This document shows, in pieces, positions 57,447 to 64,000 of a stretch of DNA of 64,000 nt. A program made the position numbers and the translations under genes. The DNA lies in contig NZ_SRRT01000001.1 in assembly GCF_004784475.1 (NCBI RefSeq), positions 806,001 through 870,000 on the forward strand, read 5' to 3'. The DNA is from Streptomyces bauhiniae (GTDB lineage: Bacteria > Actinomycetota > Actinomycetes > Streptomycetales > Streptomycetaceae). Every line of letters begins with the position of its first letter. Positions within the stretch are counted from its first letter, which is position 1. Under the pieces are notes generated by a model. The model was not told the origin of the DNA. It did not search any database and was given only the letters and a program-made list of their open reading frames with translations.

Positions 57447-58106
57447 TTATCGCAGCCGCCCCAGGATGCGATCGAGGTCCAGGTGCGCCGTCAACAGCGC
57501 GGGCAACCCCCGCAACGACGGCGCCCCTCCCGTTTCCGCCTCCCACCGCCGATGCAGCGCCAGCGCGTCCCGCGCGTCGGGGATGCCGTACAGCTCCGCC
57601 AGTTCGATGCCCTTCTGCAGTTCGCGGAACCGGTACGCGCCGACGAAGCGAGCGATGAAGCCGGCCACGATCAGGACGAAGCTCCCGGCCGTGGCGAGCA
57701 GTGCCGTCCCGGCGACGCAGGCTCCCGTCGTCAGCTCCTTCTCGGGGTGCGGCGCCCAGAGAATCACTCGAACCAGCCCGTAGACCAGGGCCACACCGGC
57801 CAGGACGAAGAGGTACTGCCAGATGACGCGGCGCTGGGACGTGCGGCGCAGTTCCCGGTAGCGGGCGAGCTCACGGTCGACGCGCCTCTTGTCCTCCGGG
57901 ACGAGGGGCGTGCCCGACCAGAACTCGAAGAAGCTGTCCCTGACGGCGTCGGCGTACTTCTCCGCCAGGGCAGTGGCCATCGCCGCGTTGCTGCGCACCC
58001 CGGCCTGGAACTCCGCGATCAGCAGGAGCAGGAGGGCGGCCATCGTGGCGCTGATGATGGCCGCGAAGTCGTTCGACATGGCCAAGTGGCTCTGGGCGAG
58101 AGTCAT
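57447..58106 (-). CDS. Hypothetical membrane protein
   Basis: 219 residues with three hydrophobic helices, one near the N-terminus (AIISATMAALLLLLIAEFQ) and two in the middle (VIWQYLFVLAGVALVYGLV and GTALLATAGSFVLIVAGFIA), separated by a charged helical loop (DKRRVDRELARYRELRRTSQ). The C-terminal half is soluble. ATG 58106 is the longest start; ATG 58079 (SNDFAAIISA) is as good. No family recognised; neither start has a good ribosome-binding site. Confidence 0.65.
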   Translation of the reverse strand: MTLAQSHLAMSNDFAAIISATMAALLLLLIAEFQAGVRSNAAMATALAEKYADAVRDSFFEFWSGTPLVPEDKRRVDRELARYRELRRTSQRRVIWQYLFVLAGVALVYGLVRVILWAPHPEKELTTGACVAGTALLATAGSFVLIVAGFIARFVGAYRFRELQKGIELAELYGIPDARDALALHRRWEAETGGAPSLRGLPALLTAHLDLDRILGRLR

Positions 58107-58179
58107 GGGACCGATGATCGCTGAGCCGGGTGCGGGTCAGAAGCCCCGCGCGCAAGGGAGTTGAGGCTCGGGGCCGGGC

Positions 58180-58884
58180 TCAGCGGCCCCTTCCCTCCTC
58201 CTCCGACAGCCAGCGGTAGATCAGTTCTGGGCGGCCTACCTGGCCGTACTGGGGGCTTCGGGTTGCTCGGGCTGTGGTGACGAGGTGTTCGAGGTAGCGG
58301 CGGGCTGTGATGCGGGAGATGCCTACCGATTCGGCTACGCCTGCTGCGGTGAGGCCGGTGGGGGTGGTGCGTAGGGCGGCTGTCACGCGTTGGAGGGTGG
58401 GGGCGCTCAGGCCCTTGGGGAGGGTGGGGGGAGTGGGGGTGCGGAGGGTGGCCAGGGCCTGGTCGACCTCGTCCTGGCCGCTCGCTTCGCCTGCCGCCGC
58501 GTGGTAGTCGGCGTAGCGGAGGAGGCGGTCGCGGAGGGTGGCGAAGGTGAACGGTTTCAGGACGTACTGGACCACGCCCAACGAGACGCCTTCGCGGACC
58601 ACCGCCAGGTCGCGGGCCGAGGTGACGGCGATGACGTCCGCCTGGTGGCCCGCCGCGCGGAGGGAGCGGGCTAGTTGAAGGCCGTGGACATCCGGGAGGT
58701 GCAGGTCGAGGAGGATGAGGTCTACCGGGGTGCGGTCCAGGGCGCGGCGGGCGGCGGCGCCGGTGCCGGCCTGGCCGACGGCTATGAAGCCGGGTACGCG
58801 GCCGACGTAGAGGACGTGGGCGTCCGCCGCCACCGGGTCGTCTTCTACGACCAGGACGCGGATGGGGGGCCGGTCGGGGGTCAT
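58180..58884 (-). CDS. CitB/DcuR-type response regulator
   Basis: 234 residues. Receiver domain with VLVVEDDPVAADAH, phospho-acceptor Asp in LILLDLHLPDVHG and switch Lys in YVLKPF. The output half has the HTH TAAGVAESVGISRITARRYLEHL typical of CitB/DcuR/DctR regulators of C4-dicarboxylate or citrate uptake. Its ATG overlaps the kinase stop (ATGA). Target is likely the symporter gene divergent from the kinase. Confidence 0.9.
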   Translation of the reverse strand: MTPDRPPIRVLVVEDDPVAADAHVLYVGRVPGFIAVGQAGTGAAARRALDRTPVDLILLDLHLPDVHGLQLARSLRAAGHQADVIAVTSARDLAVVREGVSLGVVQYVLKPFTFATLRDRLLRYADYHAAAGEASGQDEVDQALATLRTPTPPTLPKGLSAPTLQRVTAALRTTPTGLTAAGVAESVGISRITARRYLEHLVTTARATRSPQYGQVGRPELIYRWLSEEEGRGR

Positions 58885-60536
58885 GTGCCGCCTCCCGGCG
58901 TCCTGCTGCGTCCCAACGCTCGGGTGTTTTCGTCATCCGCCGGCGGCCCCAGCGGCAACCGTGCCTCGAACACCGCCCCGCCGCCCTCCGCCTCCGCCAC
59001 CGTCAGCGTGCCCGTGAGCCGGGTGACCGTCTGCCGGGCCAGCGCCAGGCCGAGGCCCCGCCCGCCCGGCCCGGCCGGCTTGGTGGTGAAGCCGCGCCGG
59101 AAGACCAGGTCCGCGTGGGCCGGGTCGACGCCGGGGCCGGTGTCCGCCACCCGTAGGAGCAACGCCTCCCCGGCCGCGTACGCCGTCACCGTGACCCGTG
59201 CCCCCGCGCTGCCCTGCGCCGCGTCCACCGCGTTGTCGATCAGGTTGCCCAGGATGGTGACGAGGTCGCGCACCGCGAGGTCCGGCGGGAGTACGCCGTC
59301 GTCGAGCCGGCTCTCGGGCGAGACGACCAGCTCCACGCCCCGCTCGTGCGCCTGCGCGGTCTTGCCCAGCAGCAGCGCGGCCAGCACCGGCTCGCCCACC
59401 GCCGCGACCACCTGATCGGTGAGCGTCTGCGCCAGCTCCAGCTCGGCCGTGGCGAACTCCACCGCCTCCTGGGCCCGCCCCAGCTCGATCAGCGACACCA
59501 CGGTGTGCAGCCGGTTCGCCGCCTCGTGTGCCTGCGACCGCAACGCCTGACTGAACCCCCGCTCGGAGTCCAACTCACCCATCAGTGACTGGAGTTCGGT
59601 CACATCCCGGAGCGTCACGACCGTACCCCGGTGCTCCCCGCCGGACACCGGCGAGGTGTTGACCACCAGCACGCGGGACGCGGTGAGGTGCACCTCGTCC
59701 ACCCGCGGCTCGGAGGACAGCAGCGCCCCGGTGAGCGGCCCCGGCAGCCCCAGCTCCGCGACCGAGCGGCCGACCACCTCGCCGCCGACTCCCAGCAGCT
59801 CGCGCCCGCCGTCGTTGATCAGCGCCACCCGGTAAGCCCCGTCCAGCATCAGCAGCCCCTCGCGCACCGCGTGCAGCGCCGCCTGGTGGTAGTCGTGCAT
59901 CCGGCTCAGCTCAGCCGCGTTCATCCCATGGGTGTGCCGCCGCAGCCGCGCGTTGATCACGTACGTACCCACCGCCCCCAGCAGCAGCGCCGCCCCCGCC
60001 ACCCCGAGCAGCGCCGTGACCTGGTCCTGGACCCGCGCGCTGATCGCCTCCACCTTGATCCCGGCGCTCACCAGACCCACCACCCGGCCCCCGTCCGTCA
60101 CCGGTGTCACCGCGCGCACGGACGGGCCCAGCGTGCCGGTGTACGTCTCGGTGAAGGTGTGCCCCCGCAGGGCGGGCCCGGTCCGGCCGAGGAAGCGCCG
60201 GCCTATCTCGTCCCGCGTCGGATGGGTCCAGCGGATGCCCCGCGGGTCCATGATCGTGACGAAGTCGACGTCGGCGTCCCGCATCACCCGCAGCGCGTAC
60301 GGCTCCAGCTCGGCCGACGGGTCCGGCGTACCGATCGCCGCCCGCACCGAGGGCGCGTCCGCGATGGACCGGGCCACCGCCGTGACCTGGCGTTCCGCCG
60401 CGTCCCGCGCCTGGCGCTGGTCGCTGACGTAGGTGAACAGCGCGTACCCGGCCACCACCACCGCGACCAGCACCGCCTGCATGGCGAAGAGCTGGCCCGC
60501 CAGGCTGCGGGGTCGGGGGAGGGCGGGGGCGCGCAT
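58881..60536 (-). CDS. CitA/DcuS-type sensor histidine kinase
   Basis: 551 residues. TM1 at about 14-36 and TM2 at about 180-202 enclose a PAS-like (Cache) ligand domain with FVTIMDPRGIRWTHPTRDEIG, the pattern of citrate/fumarate sensors. A cytoplasmic PAS follows (LLMLDGAYRVALINDGGREL), then an SpoOB-type dimerisation helix with the phospho-acceptor His near residue 336 in QAHEAANRLHTVVSL, and a HATPase domain with ILGNLIDNAVDAA and GRGLGLALAR. First gene of the pair; encoded divergently from the dicarboxylate symporter. Confidence 0.9.
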   Translation of the reverse strand: MRAPALPRPRSLAGQLFAMQAVLVAVVVAGYALFTYVSDQRQARDAAERQVTAVARSIADAPSVRAAIGTPDPSAELEPYALRVMRDADVDFVTIMDPRGIRWTHPTRDEIGRRFLGRTGPALRGHTFTETYTGTLGPSVRAVTPVTDGGRVVGLVSAGIKVEAISARVQDQVTALLGVAGAALLLGAVGTYVINARLRRHTHGMNAAELSRMHDYHQAALHAVREGLLMLDGAYRVALINDGGRELLGVGGEVVGRSVAELGLPGPLTGALLSSEPRVDEVHLTASRVLVVNTSPVSGGEHRGTVVTLRDVTELQSLMGELDSERGFSQALRSQAHEAANRLHTVVSLIELGRAQEAVEFATAELELAQTLTDQVVAAVGEPVLAALLLGKTAQAHERGVELVVSPESRLDDGVLPPDLAVRDLVTILGNLIDNAVDAAQGSAGARVTVTAYAAGEALLLRVADTGPGVDPAHADLVFRRGFTTKPAGPGGRGLGLALARQTVTRLTGTLTVAEAEGGGAVFEARLPLGPPADDENTRALGRSRTPGGGT

Positions 60537-60689
60537 GCCTAGCAGTGTGCCTGTCCGTTCGGGCGTGAACTAAATGAACGGAAGGGTGACCGCCCTCACA
60601 CGGCGGGAGATAGTCTCCGCGATCCCCTGCAACGCCCGGACGTGAGCCGCACGCCGGTCATGCCGACGAAGACGTCAAGGAGAGCAGTC

Positions 60690-62063
60690 GTGGCCGCCAG
60701 CACCCCCGGTACGGCACCAGCCGCCCCCGCCGTGAAGCGGGACCGTACCCATTACCTGTACATCGCCGTCATCGTGGCGGTCGCGCTCGGCATCGCCGTG
60801 GGCCTGATCTGGCCCGACGCCGGGGTGGAGCTGAAGCCGCTCGGCACCGGCTTCGTGAACCTGATCAAGATGATGATCTCGCCGGTCATCTTCTGCACGA
60901 TCGTGCTCGGGATCGGCTCCGTACGGAAGGCCGCGAAGGTCGGCGCGGTCGGCGGCATCGCGCTCGGCTACTTCACCGTGATGTCGCTGGTGGCGCTCGC
61001 CATCGGCCTCGTCGTCGGCAACGTCCTCCACCCCGGCGAGGGCCTGCACCTGACCGCCGCGCTCCGCCAGAGCGGCCACGCGCAGGTGTCCGCCGACGCG
61101 CTGCCCCCGGTGGACTTCGTGCTCTCGATCATCCCGGTCACCTTCGTGTCCGCCTTCACCGAGGGCCAGGTCCTGCAGACCCTGCTGGTCGCGCTGCTCA
61201 CGGGCTTCGCGCTGCAGGCGCTGGGCGCGGCCGGACAGCCCGTACTGCGCGGCATCGAGCACATCCAGCGGCTGGTCTTCCGCATCCTGGCCATGGTCAT
61301 GTGGGCCGCGCCCATCGGCGCGTTCGGCGCGATCGCGGCCGTCGTCGGCTCGTCGGGCATCGACGCGCTCAAGAGCCTCGCCGTGCTGATGTTCGGCTTC
61401 TACGTCACCTGCGTGCTGTTCGTCTTCGTGGTACTCGGCGCGCTGCTGCGCATCGTCTCCGGGCTGAACATCTTCTCGCTGCTGAAGTACCTCGCCCGTG
61501 AGTTCCTGCTGATCCTGTCGACCTCGTCCTCGGAGTCCGCGCTGCCGAGGCTCATCGCCAAGCTGGAGCACCTCGGTGTCAGCAAGGCGGTCGTGGGCAT
61601 CACCGTGCCGACCGGGTACTCCTTCAACCTCGACGGCACCATGATCTACATGACCATGGCGTCCCTCTACATCGCGGACGCGCTGGGTACGCCGATGTCG
61701 CTCGGTGAGCAGATCCCGCTGCTGCTGTTCCTGCTACTGGCGTCCAAGGGCGCGGCGGGGGTCAGCGGCGCCGGTCTCGCCACGCTCGCGGGCGGACTCC
61801 AGTCGCACAAGCCGGCGCTGGTGGACGGGATCGGGCTGGTCGTCGGTATCGACCGCTTCATGAGCGAGGCACGGGCGCTGACCAACTTCGCGGGCAACTC
61901 GGTCGCCACGGTGCTGATCGGTACGTGGACGAAGGAGATCGACTCGGAGCGGGTGCGGCGGGTGCTCGCGGGGGAGTTGCCGTTCGACGAGACGACGTTG
62001 CTGGACGAGGGGCGGCCCTCGGCGGAGGAGGAAGCGGGCGGAAAGGAACTCGCCAAGGCGTGA
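60690..62063 (+). CDS. Cation:dicarboxylate symporter (DctA/DAACS family)
   Basis: 457 residues, eight-helix plus two-hairpin DAACS fold that imports C4-dicarboxylates (succinate, fumarate, malate) with cations. Landmarks are LGTGFVNLIKMMISPVIFC, LSTSSSESALPRLI (HP1), the TM7 motif YSFNLDGTMIYMTMA and the HP2 loop SKGAAGVSGAGL. GTG 60690 is chosen because AAGGAG ends seven bases upstream; the frame is open from 60642. Its control by the adjacent CitA/CitB-like system is inference from position. Confidence 0.9.
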   Translation: MAASTPGTAPAAPAVKRDRTHYLYIAVIVAVALGIAVGLIWPDAGVELKPLGTGFVNLIKMMISPVIFCTIVLGIGSVRKAAKVGAVGGIALGYFTVMSLVALAIGLVVGNVLHPGEGLHLTAALRQSGHAQVSADALPPVDFVLSIIPVTFVSAFTEGQVLQTLLVALLTGFALQALGAAGQPVLRGIEHIQRLVFRILAMVMWAAPIGAFGAIAAVVGSSGIDALKSLAVLMFGFYVTCVLFVFVVLGALLRIVSGLNIFSLLKYLAREFLLILSTSSSESALPRLIAKLEHLGVSKAVVGITVPTGYSFNLDGTMIYMTMASLYIADALGTPMSLGEQIPLLLFLLLASKGAAGVSGAGLATLAGGLQSHKPALVDGIGLVVGIDRFMSEARALTNFAGNSVATVLIGTWTKEIDSERVRRVLAGELPFDETTLLDEGRPSAEEEAGGKELAKA

Positions 62064-62100
62064 CGGGAGTTCCGGCCCCCGTCTGAGGGGCCTTCTGTCG

Positions 62101-62141
62101 CCGGCCGCCCGACCCCGCCTGAACCGGGGCCGGGCGGCCGG
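62101..62141. terminator. Bidirectional terminator
   Basis: 17-bp arms at 62101-62117 and 62125-62141 (cggggccgggcggccgg) with one mismatch and a 7-base loop, followed by tcttt. It separates the symporter from the convergent TetR gene. Confidence 0.78.
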
Positions 62142-62145
62142 TCTT

Positions 62146-62769
62146 TCATGCCGTCTCGCCCGCCCGCGCCACCAACTCCCGTGCCCTGTCGCTCGGTACG
62201 CCCGCCGCCGTGAGCGCGGTGACCGCCGCCGCCGGCCCCGCCTCCTCGGGCGGAAGCAGCCCCTCGTTCACCGCCTCCATGACCGCGAAAAGAAGCTGCT
62301 CATGCACGAAGGCCAGCGCGGCGGCGGGCAGCGGCGAGCTGAACACCCCTTCGTCCAGGCCACGTTGGAGCACCTGTGTCTTCTGCTCGCGCAAGGGGGC
62401 GAGGCGGTCGCGGATGCCCTGGACGGTGACCGTGCGCTGGGCCAGCGCGACCAGCAGCCGGTAGCGGTCGGCGATCTCCCACACCGCGAGCACGGAACGG
62501 GCCACCGCGTCGGCCGGTCCGGCGCCGTCGTCCCGGGCGCACAGGTCCGCGTCCGTCAGCACCTGCACCGCCTCGTCGACGAGCGTGCCGATCAGCGCCT
62601 CCCGGCTGGGGAAGTGCCCGTACACCGTGCGCCGTACGACACCGGCGGCGCGCGCGATCTGGTCCATCGAGGCGTCCGGGTCGCGCAGCAGCTCGGCGAG
62701 GGCGACGTCGAGGATGCGGCGGCGGTTGGTGTCGGCGCGGCTGGGGTTACCCGTGGTCATGGCAGTCAT
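62146..62769 (-). CDS. TetR-family transcriptional regulator
   Basis: 207 residues from ATG 62769 (GAAGG about 11 bases upstream; ATG 62760 is in frame). HTH LDVALAELLRDPDASMDQIA then GVVRRTVYGHFPSREALIGTL at about 20-60. C-terminal ligand domain rich in Ala, no close homologue recognised. It is divergent from an MFS exporter and separated by three operator-like palindromes, so it should repress both itself and the exporter. Confidence 0.9.
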   Translation of the reverse strand: MTAMTTGNPSRADTNRRRILDVALAELLRDPDASMDQIARAAGVVRRTVYGHFPSREALIGTLVDEAVQVLTDADLCARDDGAGPADAVARSVLAVWEIADRYRLLVALAQRTVTVQGIRDRLAPLREQKTQVLQRGLDEGVFSSPLPAAALAFVHEQLLFAVMEAVNEGLLPPEEAGPAAAVTALTAAGVPSDRARELVARAGETA

Positions 62770-62786
62770 TGTGCACACCTTCTCGA

Positions 62787-62806
62787 CTTGCACAGCCCTG
62801 TGCAAG
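62787..62806. promoter_or_regulatory. TetR operator palindrome 1
   Basis: CTTGCACAG-N2-CTGTGCAAG, perfect 9-bp arms, 17 bases upstream of the TetR start. First of three copies of the TTGCACA-N4-6-TGTGCAA pattern. Confidence 0.7.
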
Positions 62807-62813
62807 GTCGTAC

Positions 62814-62833
62814 ATTGCACAGGGTTGTGCAAT
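62814..62833. promoter_or_regulatory. TetR operator palindrome 2
   Basis: ATTGCACA-N4-TGTGCAAT, perfect 8-bp arms, in the middle of the divergent region. Confidence 0.68.
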
Positions 62834-62851
62834 TGCACGCCACTGTGCAAG
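62832..62851. promoter_or_regulatory. TetR operator palindrome 3 (weaker)
   Basis: TTGCAC-N6-GTGCAA inside a 20-bp frame that shares two bases with palindrome 2; 40 bases before the MFS start. Confidence 0.6.
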
Positions 62852-62891
62852 TACCCGTTGTGCCTGTTGTCGAGGAAGGTCAGCCGCTGTC

Positions 62892-64000
62892 ATGCGACTC
62901 GTCATGAACGAACCGGTCGAGAGGATGGAGCGCCCGTACGCCCGGCGCTGGTGGGCGCTGCTCGTGCTCTGCCTCAGCCTGCTGATCATCGTGATGGCCA
63001 ACACCGCCCTCACGGTCGCCGCGCCCGACATGACCCGCGACCTCGGGCTGTCCAGCGCGGACCTCCAGTGGGTCATCGACGGCTACACCGTCCCGTACGC
63101 CGCGCTGATGCTGCTGCTCGGCGCGATCGGCGACAAGTACAGCCGCCGCGGGGCGCTGATCCTCGGCCTCGTCGTCTTCGGCGGCGGCGCGGTGTTCGGC
63201 AACCTCGCGGACTCGTCCGCCACGGTCATCGCGGCCCGAGCGGTCATGGGAGTCGGCGCGGCGCTGATCATGCCTGCGACGCTCTCGCTGCTCGCGGCGA
63301 CCTTCCCGCGCGCCGAGCGGGTCAAGGCGATCACCCTGTGGACCGCCACGGCGGGCCTCGCGATCGCGGCCGGCCCGGTCGTCGCGGGCGCGCTGCTGCG
63401 GGACCACGGCTGGGCCTCGACCTTCCTGATCAACGTGCCGGTCGCCGCCGTGGCGATCGTCGGCGCGCTGGTCCTCGTACCGCCGTCCAAGGCGGGTCAC
63501 CACGACCGCATCGACTACGTCGGCGGTCTGCTCTCGGTCCTCTGGATCGCCGCGCTGGTCTACATGATCATCGAGGGGCCGCACTTCGGGTGGGGCGTCA
63601 AGGCGGTGACGGCGGCGGTCGTCGCGGGCGTCGGCCTGATCGCCTTCGTCCTGTGGGAACTCCGCCACCCGCGCCCGGTGCTGGACGTACGCCGCTTCGC
63701 CAACCGCCGCTTCGCGGGCTCCAACCTCGCGGTCGCCCTCTTCTTCCTGGCCGTCTTCGGCGCGTTCTACTACCTCACCCAGCACCTCCAGTTCGTCCTC
63801 GGCTACGACGCCCTGGAGACCGGCGTCCGCATGCTCCCCCTGGCCGGCGCGGTCTTCGCCGGCTCCGCCGTGACCGGCTACCTCACCCCGCGCGTCGGCA
63901 TGCGCTGGACGGTCGGCGCGGGCATGGTCGCCGGTACGGTGGCGCTCGCGCTGCTGACCCGTGTCGACGCGGGCTCGACGTACGCCGACTTCGTCCCGTC
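62892..64000 (+). CDS. MFS transporter, DHA2-type multidrug efflux, truncated by window end
   Basis: At least 369 residues are visible; the reading frame is open to the last base, so the C-terminus is missing. Helices start at about residue 22 (WWALLVLCLSLLIIVMANTA). MFS motif A is GAIGDKYSRRGALI, motif C is in IAAGPVVAGALL and the DHA2 hallmark WASTFLINVPVAAV follows, as in 14-helix drug exporters. ATG 62892 has gaggaagg 12 bases upstream; ATG 62904 is also in frame. It is divergent from the TetR gene. Confidence 0.9.
   Translation, partial: MRLVMNEPVERMERPYARRWWALLVLCLSLLIIVMANTALTVAAPDMTRDLGLSSADLQWVIDGYTVPYAALMLLLGAIGDKYSRRGALILGLVVFGGGAVFGNLADSSATVIAARAVMGVGAALIMPATLSLLAATFPRAERVKAITLWTATAGLAIAAGPVVAGALLRDHGWASTFLINVPVAAVAIVGALVLVPPSKAGHHDRIDYVGGLLSVLWIAALVYMIIEGPHFGWGVKAVTAAVVAGVGLIAFVLWELRHPRPVLDVRRFANRRFAGSNLAVALFFLAVFGAFYYLTQHLQFVLGYDALETGVRMLPLAGAVFAGSAVTGYLTPRVGMRWTVGAGMVAGTVALALLTRVDAGSTYADFVP

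Overview
The window is high-GC actinobacterial DNA with GTG/TTG starts, strong third-position GC bias and gene content typical of the core chromosome of a Streptomyces. From memory, the order prmC, sua5, PTP, glyA, MraY-like transferase, atp operon, chitinase, nucS, filP, scy, mce, thiolase, meaB, icmA, pyk, ackA, pta, pfkA matches the stretch of the Streptomyces coelicolor chromosome around the ATP synthase genes. There is no tRNA, rRNA, insertion sequence, prophage or CRISPR array.

Layout. 1-5.2 kb: translation factors (prmC, sua5), a phosphatase-fold protein lacking its catalytic cysteine, a serine hydroxymethyltransferase and a polyprenyl-phosphate sugar-phosphate transferase. 5.4-13.3 kb: complete F1Fo ATP synthase operon atpIBEFHAGDC, closed by a strong terminator. 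13.4-18.8 kb: a DUF2550 protein, then a secreted chitinase (chiC) whose promoter carries two copies of the classic chitinase direct repeat (DasR-type sites), divergent from a response regulator/sensor kinase pair; the regulator reading frame is broken by a 1-nt deletion. 18.8-28.7 kb: cobalamin adenosyltransferase, 3-hydroxybutyryl-CoA dehydrogenase, a STAS protein, a membrane-anchored P-loop ATPase, the mismatch endonuclease NucS, a luciferase-like oxidoreductase and an ABC transporter. 28.8-33.9 kb: filP and scy, the coiled-coil proteins of polar growth.

34-46.2 kb: acyl-CoA and B12-linked metabolism (methylmalonyl-CoA epimerase, thiolase, MeaB, isobutyryl-CoA mutase large subunit identified by Phe80/Gln198) interleaved with MarR regulators, three tandem AIM24-family genes, two DUF3817 proteins and a regulator/MFS efflux pair. 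46.2-51.3 kb: a TetR regulator, a thioredoxin-TPR co-chaperone and a three-gene envelope operon of unknown function (DUF6230, DUF6114, Ser/Ala/Pro-rich exported protein). 51.3-57.5 kb: central carbon genes pyk, ackA, pta, pfkA. 57.4-64 kb: a membrane protein, a CitA/CitB-type two-component system next to a dicarboxylate symporter, and a TetR/MFS efflux pair with three clustered operator palindromes; the MFS gene runs off the window end.

The most notable observations are the Cys-to-Ser P-loop in the phosphatase homologue, the duplicated N-terminal domain of the ATP synthase delta subunit, the frameshifted chitinase response regulator, a near-perfect 24-bp palindrome directly upstream of icmA with no room for a Shine-Dalgarno sequence, and several candidate operators in divergent intergenic regions. 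Starts were chosen by ribosome-binding site, family N-termini and gene overlap. Family assignments come from recognising motifs by eye, not from searches.
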